A stretch of DNA of 6,109 bases from Geobacter sp. UBA5608 (GTDB lineage: Bacteria; Desulfobacterota; Desulfuromonadia; Geobacterales; Pseudopelobacteraceae). Shown one piece after another: positions 1 to 4,946 of the stretch. The position numbers were made by a program, and so were the translations under genes. Positions within the stretch are counted from its first letter, which is position 1; every line of letters begins with the position of its first letter. Where the stretch lies: NCBI GenBank assembly GCA_002424705.1, contig DIKW01000001.1:1-6109 (forward strand), written 5' to 3'. Under the pieces are notes generated by a model that saw nothing but the letters and a program-made list of their open reading frames with translations, was not told the DNA's origin and searched no databases.

Positions 1-502
1 CGCCGGAGGGGATATCCACCGCCACGACCGTGGCGGGGCTGGCATTGATCAGGCTGACCGCCTCCCGGTAGACCCCTTGCAGGTCGTTGTTGAGCCCGGT
101 TCCCAGCAGGGCGTCCACCAGCACGGTGGCCCGCTGCAGGTCGGTCGCGTGGTGTGCGGTCAGCTCTCCCTGCTGGGGGCAAAAGCTGACCAGCGTAGCC
201 GGCAGCAGCTCCAGCTTGGTCAGGGCGTCGCCGTTGATCTCCCGGCGCTCTGCCAGTACGATCACCAGTACCTGCCAGCCCTTCTGCACCAGCTGGCGGG
301 CGATCACGTAGCCGTCGCCACCGTTGTTGCCCTTGCCGGCCAGGATCACGGCGTAGTTGCCATCGGGCAGGCTAAAGTCACGAACGATCCGCTCGGCGCA
401 GGCCTGGCCGGCGTTTTCCATCAGTTCCTGGCCCGCAATGCCATAGTCGTTGATGGCCCGGCGGTCCAGCTGCTGCATGGTATGGGCGGTGACGACCTTC
501 AT
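1..502 (-). CDS. nnr: NAD(P)H-hydrate epimerase/dehydratase, N-terminal part (3' end outside window)
   Basis: The product repairs NADHX and NADPHX, damaged hydrated cofactors. The N-terminal YjeF_N domain epimerises the R and S forms, and in bifunctional bacterial Nnr a C-terminal ADP-dependent dehydratase restores NAD(P)H. Only 167 residues are visible; full bifunctional proteins have about 500. The visible part fits the epimerase domain: MQQLDRRAINDYGI (9-22), ELMENAG (26-32), the glycine-rich GKGNNGGDGYVIARQL (56-71, D63), DALLGTGL (130-137) and VDIPSG (162-167) right at the window edge. The ATG at 502-500 has a GGAG 6 nt upstream and lies 3 nt after the acpS stop. Whether the dehydratase domain is fused cannot be seen here. 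In many bacteria nnr sits beside acpS, as it does here. Confidence 0.95.
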   Translation of the reverse strand, partial: MKVVTAHTMQQLDRRAINDYGIAGQELMENAGQACAERIVRDFSLPDGNYAVILAGKGNNGGDGYVIARQLVQKGWQVLVIVLAERREINGDALTKLELLPATLVSFCPQQGELTAHHATDLQRATVLVDALLGTGLNNDLQGVYREAVSLINASPATVVAVDIPSG

Positions 503-505
503 GAC

Positions 506-880
506 CTACTCCAGTATCACGATGGCAACGGCCTGGCCGCCGTCGTGGGAGAGCGAGAGGTGGGTCCGGCTGCCCCCCCGCTGTTCCAGCTGCTGCCGGG
601 CGGAGCCGGTCAGGCAGAGCTGAGGCTTACCCAGCGAATCATTGACCACCTCGATCTCGACCCAGCTGATGCCATCCCGCAGACCAGTGCCCAGCGCCTT
701 CAAAAAGGCCTCCTTGGCGGCGAAACGGGCGGCGTAGCAGGCTGCGGCCTGTTTCTTGGCCCGGCAGCAGTCCTGCTCCTGCTGGGTGAACAGCCGGTCC
801 AGCAGGCGCTGGTTGCCGTCATTCAGAAAGCGCTGGAAGCGGGTCACCGCGACCGTATCAATGCCGGTGCCGATGATCAT
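506..880 (-). CDS. acpS: Holo-[acyl-carrier-protein] synthase (4'-phosphopantetheinyl transferase)
   Basis: AcpS moves the 4'-phosphopantetheine arm from coenzyme A to the conserved serine of apo-ACP, activating it for fatty acid synthesis. The protein has 124 residues, the usual size for the small homotrimeric AcpS class. Key motifs are IGTGIDTV at the N-terminus (D8, Mg ligand), RFAAKEAFLKALGTG (52-66, E57, the second Mg ligand) and the C-terminal HLSLSHDGGQAVAIVILE. Two neighbouring cysteines and a glutamine-rich stretch (QQEQDCCRAKKQ, 33-44) are unremarkable surface variation. The ATG overlaps the pdxJ stop (ATGA) and has only weak upstream purines, so translation is likely coupled; the stop lies 3 nt before nnr. 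The pdxJ-acpS neighbourhood is common in proteobacteria (E. coli also has pdxJ-acpS), which supports both calls. Confidence 0.97.
   Translation of the reverse strand: MIIGTGIDTVAVTRFQRFLNDGNQRLLDRLFTQQEQDCCRAKKQAAACYAARFAAKEAFLKALGTGLRDGISWVEIEVVNDSLGKPQLCLTGSARQQLEQRGGSRTHLSLSHDGGQAVAIVILE
509..512 (-). promoter_or_regulatory. Ribosome binding site of nnr
   Basis: GGAG on the minus strand, in the context CTGGAGTAGGTC, 6 nt before the nnr ATG. It overlaps the final codons of acpS and supports the chosen nnr start. Confidence 0.65.
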
Positions 881-1593
881 TGTCGTATCAGTGCCACCAT
901 CTCTCGTACCGCCCGGTCAAGACCAACCAGTACCGCCCGGGCGATGATGCTGTGACCGATATTGAACTCCTCGATCCCCGGTATGCGGGTCAGGGGGGCG
1001 ATATTGACGTAGTTCAGGCCGTGGCCGGCATGGACGGTCATGCCCAGTTCGTTGCCCAGGCCAACCGCCCCACGGATAGCAACCAGCTCCCGGTCGCGGC
1101 CGGCCTGGTCCCGTGCCTCGGCATAGGCGCCGGTGTGGATCTCGATCGCTTCGGCGCCGGTCTTTTGGGCAGCCCGGATCTGCTCGGGATTCGGGTCCAC
1201 AAACAGACTGACGATGATCCCGGCCTGTTGCAGCGAGTGTACCGCAGATTGCACCGATTGGAAGTTGGCGATCACGTCAAGTCCACCCTCGGTGGTCAAC
1301 TCCTGCCGTTTCTCCGGCACCAGGGTGCACTGCTCCGGCCTGGTGCGGGTGGCGATGGCCACCATCTCAGCGGTGGCGGCCATCTCAAGGTTCAAGCGCG
1401 TTTTGATCGTCTGCCGCAGCAGCTCCAGGTCCCGGTCCTGGATATGGCGACGGTCTTCCCGCAGGTGGATGGTAATCCCTTCGGCCCCGGCCAGCTCACC
1501 GATGGCGGCCGCCGTCACCGGATCGGGCTCGGCGCCGCCCCGCGCCTGGCGCACGGTGGCCACGTGATCAACGTTTAATCCCAACTTCGGCAT
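877..1593 (-). CDS. pdxJ: Pyridoxine 5'-phosphate synthase
   Basis: PdxJ condenses 1-deoxy-D-xylulose 5-phosphate with 3-amino-1-hydroxyacetone 1-phosphate (PdxA product) to pyridoxine 5'-phosphate, the ring-closing step of the DXP-dependent vitamin B6 route. The 238-residue TIM-barrel protein is close to the E. coli length (about 243). Visible motifs are LNVDHVATVRQAR (6-18), GITIHLREDRRHIQD (39-53, with H43, R45 and H50), the active-site glutamate in NLEMA (E70), VPEKRQELTTEGG (92-104), EIHTGAYA (151-158), HAGHGLNY (188-195, H191) and the phosphate-binding stretch with NIGHSIIARAV near the C-terminus. These correspond to H45, E72 and H193 of the E. coli enzyme. The gene begins 2 nt after the glmM stop, with TTGGAG (GGAG at 1604-1607) 10 nt before the ATG, and its stop overlaps the acpS ATG. 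The organism therefore probably makes B6 by the DXP route rather than PdxS/PdxT. Confidence 0.98.
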   Translation of the reverse strand: MPKLGLNVDHVATVRQARGGAEPDPVTAAAIGELAGAEGITIHLREDRRHIQDRDLELLRQTIKTRLNLEMAATAEMVAIATRTRPEQCTLVPEKRQELTTEGGLDVIANFQSVQSAVHSLQQAGIIVSLFVDPNPEQIRAAQKTGAEAIEIHTGAYAEARDQAGRDRELVAIRGAVGLGNELGMTVHAGHGLNYVNIAPLTRIPGIEEFNIGHSIIARAVLVGLDRAVREMVALIRQ

Positions 1594-1595
1594 GA

Positions 1596-2954
1596 CTAAT
1601 GTGCTCCAATCTGTTGCTTCACCAGGTCGCCGATCTCGTTGGCCCAGGTGGTTATTTCGTATTTGTCTTGGCCCTCCAGCATGATCCGCAGCAGTGGTTC
1701 GGTGCCGGAATAACGGATCAGGACCCGCCCTTCGTCCCCCAGCTTCTGTTCCACGTCGCGGATCGCCTTGGCCACGCTGGTCAGGGTCATGATATCCTTA
1801 CGCTCTTTGACCCGCACGTTGACCAGTACCTGGGGCAGGGGGATCATCACCTCGGCCAGCTCGGAGAGCGGCTTGTTGCGGCGGCGCATCACCGCCAGCA
1901 GCTGTAGGGCGGCCAGCACGCCGTCGCCGGTGGTGTTGCTGTCCAGGAAGATCAGGTGTCCCGACTGCTCGCCCCCCAGGTTGTAGCCGCCTTTGCGCAT
2001 CTCCTCCACCACGTAACGGTCCCCAACGGCGGTCTTGATGATCTTGCCGCCGGCCCTGCGCAGGGCGATGTCCAGTCCCATATTGCTCATCACCGTGGCC
2101 ACCAGGGTCTTTTTCTTGAGGGTCTTGCTGGCCAGCATGTCGGTGGCGCAGATCGCCATGATCTGGTCGCCGTTGACCTCGTTGCCGAACTCGTCGCAGA
2201 CGATCACCCGGTCGGCGTCGCCATCCAGGGCGATGCCGATGTGGGCCTGGTGACTTTTGACCGCCTCACTGATCACCTCGGGATGCAGCGAACCACAGCC
2301 GGCGTTGATATTGCTGCCGTTGGGCTTGACTCCCAGGGGAATCACCTCGGCCCCCAGCTCTTCGAACACCGCCGGGGCCACCTTGTAGGCGGCGCCGTTG
2401 GCGCAGTCCAGTACGATCTTCAGTCCGGACAGGTCCAGGTCGGCCGGGAAACTGTTTTTCAGAAACACGATGTAGCGGCCGGCGGCGTCATCGATCCGGA
2501 AGGCCTTGCCCACCTCGCTGGCGGTGGGGCGCAGCGAGTCGATCTTTTTGGAGTCGATCAGCTTTTCGATCTTCAGTTCGATCTCGTCCGGCAGTTTGAA
2601 GCCGTCGGCTGAAAAGAACTTGATGCCGTTGTCCTGAAAGGCATTGTGGGAGGCGGAGATCACCACCCCGGCGTCGGCCCGCATCGATTTGGTGATGTTG
2701 GCGATGCCCGGCGTGGGCAGCGGCCCCACCTGCAGCACATCGACCCCCATCGAGCAGATGCCGGCCACCAGGGCGCTCTCCAGCATGTAGCCGGAGAGGC
2801 GGGTATCCTTGCCGATTACGATCCGGTGGCGGCGGGGGCCGGAGCTCTTGAAGATGTAGGCCGCAGCCCGGCCCAGTTGCATGGCCATCTCGGTGGTCAT
2901 CGGATGCACGTTGGCGACGCCGCGCACGCCGTCGGTGCCGAACAGCTTTTTCAT
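1596..2954 (-). CDS. glmM: Phosphoglucosamine mutase
   Basis: GlmM interconverts glucosamine-6-phosphate and glucosamine-1-phosphate, the step before GlmU in making UDP-GlcNAc for peptidoglycan and lipopolysaccharide. The 452-residue length matches the family (about 445-450). All four domains of the alpha-D-phosphohexomutase superfamily are represented: the N-terminal FGTDGVRG (5-12); the phosphoserine loop VVISASHNAFQDNG (97-110, catalytic S102); the Mg-binding DGDADR (244-249); the sugar-specificity loop GGEQSGH (327-333); and the C-terminal phosphate-binding RYSGTEPLLRIMLEG (414-428). GGEQSGH and the start MKKLFGTDGVRG point to GlmM rather than a phosphomannomutase. The ATG overlaps the cdaA stop by 4 nt and has a perfect AAGGAG 7 nt upstream, the strongest ribosome site in the window. 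The cdaA-glmM pairing is the classic c-di-AMP/cell-wall arrangement, but without the usual cdaR (ybbR) between them. Confidence 0.98.
   Translation of the reverse strand: MKKLFGTDGVRGVANVHPMTTEMAMQLGRAAAYIFKSSGPRRHRIVIGKDTRLSGYMLESALVAGICSMGVDVLQVGPLPTPGIANITKSMRADAGVVISASHNAFQDNGIKFFSADGFKLPDEIELKIEKLIDSKKIDSLRPTASEVGKAFRIDDAAGRYIVFLKNSFPADLDLSGLKIVLDCANGAAYKVAPAVFEELGAEVIPLGVKPNGSNINAGCGSLHPEVISEAVKSHQAHIGIALDGDADRVIVCDEFGNEVNGDQIMAICATDMLASKTLKKKTLVATVMSNMGLDIALRRAGGKIIKTAVGDRYVVEEMRKGGYNLGGEQSGHLIFLDSNTTGDGVLAALQLLAVMRRRNKPLSELAEVMIPLPQVLVNVRVKERKDIMTLTSVAKAIRDVEQKLGDEGRVLIRYSGTEPLLRIMLEGQDKYEITTWANEIGDLVKQQIGAH
1604..1607 (-). promoter_or_regulatory. Ribosome binding site of pdxJ
   Basis: GGAG (within TTGGAGCAC) on the minus strand, 10 nt before the pdxJ ATG and inside the glmM 3' end. 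Spacing is slightly long but usable; it supports the ATG that gives the MPKLGLNVDHVAT N-terminus typical of PdxJ. Confidence 0.5.
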
Positions 2955-3733
2955 GGGGATGCTCCTTCAGCGGAGGCGCTCGAAGATGAACGCCGGTGAT
3001 CGAGGGATTTTTTCAGCAGCCGTTTCAGTTCGGCCGTCTCGATGTCGTAGGTGATGGTGCTGTCATGGACCGCCGAGATCTTGCCGGTCTCTTCAGAGAC
3101 CACCAGCACCAGGGCGTCGGACAGCTCCGAGAGCCCCAAGGCGGCCCGGTGACGGGTGCCGAAGCTCTTGGCGATGTCCGGGTTGTGGGACAGGGGCAGC
3201 AGGCAACCGGCCCGGGTGATCTTGCCCCTGTGGATGATCACCGCGCCGTCATGGATCGGCGAATAGGGCAGGAAGATCGAGTTCAACAGTTCGCTGGTGA
3301 CCTTGGCATCCAGATCGGTGCCCACCTGCAGCAGGTGGTCGATCGGCTGGTGGCGCACAATCACTACCAGGGCGCCGATGCGGCGACCGGCCATATCGGC
3401 CAGGGCCCTGAGAATCTCGTCCACCGTGCCGTCACTGTCCTGGGCCGGGGCTGCTGCTTGCCGCTTGCCGATGGCCAAAAGGGTGCGGCGCAGGTCGTTC
3501 TGGAAGATCACCGCCAGGATGATCGGCATCGAGGCGATCACCGTATCGATGGAACGGATCAGCGGCTGGATGGCGGCCAGGCGGGCGGCAAACGACAGCA
3601 GGGTCAGCAGCGCCATCACCGCCAGCAGGCGGAAGGCCACCTCCCGTTTGATGACCAACGCCAGGCCGAACACCAAGAGAGCCAGGAAGATGTTGTCCAG
3701 GCAGCCGGTTATGTCGAGAGGAATGGTGTGCAT
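2951..3733 (-). CDS. cdaA: Membrane diadenylate cyclase (c-di-AMP synthase, CdaA/DacA type)
   Basis: The enzyme condenses two ATP into cyclic di-AMP, a messenger tied to potassium, osmolyte and cell-wall balance; it sits in the cytoplasmic membrane with the catalytic domain inside. Numbering is from the ATG at 3733 (260 aa). Three hydrophobic stretches lie near residues 15-28, 34-55 and 64-77 and end in FQNDLRR. The DisA_N cyclase domain follows, with RRIGALVVIVR, HDGAVII (the DGA catalytic motif at 162-164), GTRHRAALG (RHR at 194-196) and VVSEETG (211-217). The C-terminal tail is Ser/Ala-rich (SSSSASAEGASP). The ATG lies 10 nt after the folP stop; a TTG at 3766 would add 11 residues and overlap folP by 23 nt. 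Neither has a clear Shine-Dalgarno sequence, and the ATG places the first membrane helix at the usual distance. The stop overlaps the glmM ATG (ATGA). The membrane part is less typical than the cyclase domain: the RGT-A motif I recall after helix 1 is replaced by KREVAF. Function is confident, the exact start less so. Confidence 0.93.
   Translation of the reverse strand: MHTIPLDITGCLDNIFLALLVFGLALVIKREVAFRLLAVMALLTLLSFAARLAAIQPLIRSIDTVIASMPIILAVIFQNDLRRTLLAIGKRQAAAPAQDSDGTVDEILRALADMAGRRIGALVVIVRHQPIDHLLQVGTDLDAKVTSELLNSIFLPYSPIHDGAVIIHRGKITRAGCLLPLSHNPDIAKSFGTRHRAALGLSELSDALVLVVSEETGKISAVHDSTITYDIETAELKRLLKKSLDHRRSSSSASAEGASP
2962..2967 (-). promoter_or_regulatory. Ribosome binding site of glmM
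   Basis: On the minus strand this reads AAGGAG, 7 nt before the glmM ATG at 2954. It lies inside the last codons of cdaA (Glu-Gly-Ala) and is the best Shine-Dalgarno match among the gene starts here. glmM can therefore be initiated independently as well as by coupling through the ATGA overlap. Confidence 0.8.
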
Positions 3734-3743
3734 AGCGTTGCCG

Positions 3744-4946
3744 TCAGTCGGTGGTTGGTGAAACAATGCTATGGGTCATGTCGGCCACGTCCCGCATGGC
3801 CTGCACGTCGTGAACTCGCAGCACCTGGGCGCCTTGGGCAACGGCCAGCGCCACGGTGGCGGCGGTGCCGAGCAGGCGTTCTTCAGGTTGTTCCCGCTTC
3901 AGCAGTGTGCCGATGAACCGTTTGCGTGAACTGCCCACCAGCAGGGGGTAACCCAGGCCGGCCAGTTCTGGCAGGCGTCGCAGAATCTCCAGATTGCCGG
4001 CGGTATCCTTGCCAAAACCGATGCCGGGGTCCAGCACCAGCTGTTCAGGGCTGGAACCCGCCTCCAGTGCCGTCTGCAGCGAGGCCTGTAGGAAGTCGGC
4101 AATCTCGCCCAGCAGATCCTGATAGCCGGTCTCCTGCTGCATGGTTGCCGGTGTGCCCCGGGTATGCATCAGCACCAGTCCGGCCCGGTGCCTGGCCACC
4201 ACCTCGGCCAGCGCAGGGTCGAAGGTCAGGCCGCTGATGTCGTTGATGATCTCGGCTCCGGCCGACAAGGCTGCTTCGGCCACCGGCGCCTTCCAGGTGT
4301 CGATTGAGATCGGCACCTGAACCCGTCCTGCCAGCTGTTCCAGCACCGGCAGCAGCCGCCGCAGTTCCTCGTCAGCCGAGACCAGCGGCGCACCGGGCCG
4401 GGTGCTCTCGGCGCCGATGTCGATGATATTGGCCCCCTGCTCCACCATCTGCAGGGCATGTGCAACGGCAGACTCAACGTGTGTGAAACGTCCGCCATCG
4501 GAGAAGGAATCGGGAGTCACGTTGAGGATGCCCATGATCAGCGGGCGCTTAAGCGAAAGCACCCGCCTGGCAAGCCTCCAGGAGGTGGGTGGGGCTGTCA
4601 GCGTTGCCAGTAGCTGGCGCACCTGCTCGGCCAGGGCAGACAGGCCGAACGGTTGCTGGGTCAGTTTGGCGCACAGGCCGGTCAGCTGCTTGCGGGTGCC
4701 GATCAACAGGACATCGGTTGTGTCGATGCTGCAGGCAACCGTACCGCGGGCCACGGCGGCATCCCCTCCCAGGGAGAGCAGTTCCTGCTTGAGGATGTTG
4801 GCAGCCGCTGGCCGCAGCTTGGGCACCAGGATCGGCAACAGCTCCAGCTTGGGCAGCATCCGTGCGATGCCGGCCGGGTCGACCCCGATCCGCTCCAGTT
4901 CACGGCGGGCCTCCGCCGTACTGCGCAGGATCAGGGGGCGGATCAC
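3744..4946 (-). CDS. folP: Dihydropteroate synthase with N-terminal extension
   Basis: DHPS condenses 6-hydroxymethyl-7,8-dihydropterin diphosphate with p-aminobenzoate to give 7,8-dihydropteroate in folate synthesis; it is the sulfonamide target. The protein has 400 residues, against roughly 270-290 for the classic enzyme. The TIM-barrel starts near residue 130 and carries the expected motifs: GILNVTPDSFSDGG (139-152, N142), GAESTRPGA (178-186, R183), SIDTWK (214-219, D216), NDISG (235-239), LDPGIGFGK (305-313, D306), SSRKRFIG (339-346, K342) and RVHDV (377-381, R377, H379). Residues 1-125 are an extra domain with blocks such as IGVDPAGIARMLPK, AANILKQELLSLGGDAAVARG and TTDVLLIGTRKQL. I recall the same extension in DHPS of Geobacter relatives, Clostridia and some archaea, with no assigned function. 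The GTG start is chosen because it gives a GTGA overlap with the ftsH stop and conserved-looking sequence begins directly after it. No strong Shine-Dalgarno sequence is visible, so translation is probably coupled to ftsH. Confidence 0.96.
   Translation of the reverse strand: MIRPLILRSTAEARRELERIGVDPAGIARMLPKLELLPILVPKLRPAAANILKQELLSLGGDAAVARGTVACSIDTTDVLLIGTRKQLTGLCAKLTQQPFGLSALAEQVRQLLATLTAPPTSWRLARRVLSLKRPLIMGILNVTPDSFSDGGRFTHVESAVAHALQMVEQGANIIDIGAESTRPGAPLVSADEELRRLLPVLEQLAGRVQVPISIDTWKAPVAEAALSAGAEIINDISGLTFDPALAEVVARHRAGLVLMHTRGTPATMQQETGYQDLLGEIADFLQASLQTALEAGSSPEQLVLDPGIGFGKDTAGNLEILRRLPELAGLGYPLLVGSSRKRFIGTLLKREQPEERLLGTAATVALAVAQGAQVLRVHDVQAMRDVADMTHSIVSPTTD

Noticed and set aside
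10..20. An 11-base match, GGATATCCACC, repeated at 4951-4961
   Set aside because: Both copies are coding and reflect similar short peptides (VDIP in Nnr, VDIQ at the FtsH end). There is no further flanking similarity, so it is chance.
206..219. A 14-base match (CAGCTCCAGCTTGG) repeated at 4839-4852
   Set aside because: Both encode a KLELLP-type peptide (in Nnr and FolP) with common codons, and there is no extended repeat.
77..955. Long plus-strand open frame (292 codons) opposite nnr, acpS and the end of pdxJ
   Set aside because: It is antisense to three genes with clear catalytic motifs, and its translation is rich in Gln, Gly, Val and His without domain character. Such frames are expected opposite GC-rich coding sequence.
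880..1578. Plus-strand open frame (232 codons) opposite pdxJ
   Set aside because: It almost exactly mirrors pdxJ, which has all its active-site residues; the antisense frame shows no family signature.
1956..2612. Plus-strand open frame (218 codons) opposite glmM
   Set aside because: It is antisense to the GlmM catalytic core and has composition bias only.
3734..3743. The folP-cdaA gap as a possible promoter or terminator
   Set aside because: Ten bases are too few, and no hairpin with a T-run or promoter-like boxes can be made out around it.
2996..3916. Long plus-strand open frame (306 codons) opposite cdaA and folP
   Set aside because: It runs antisense across the cdaA/folP junction, with a repetitive Gln/Gly/Asp/His composition typical of a codon-shadow and no recognisable motif.
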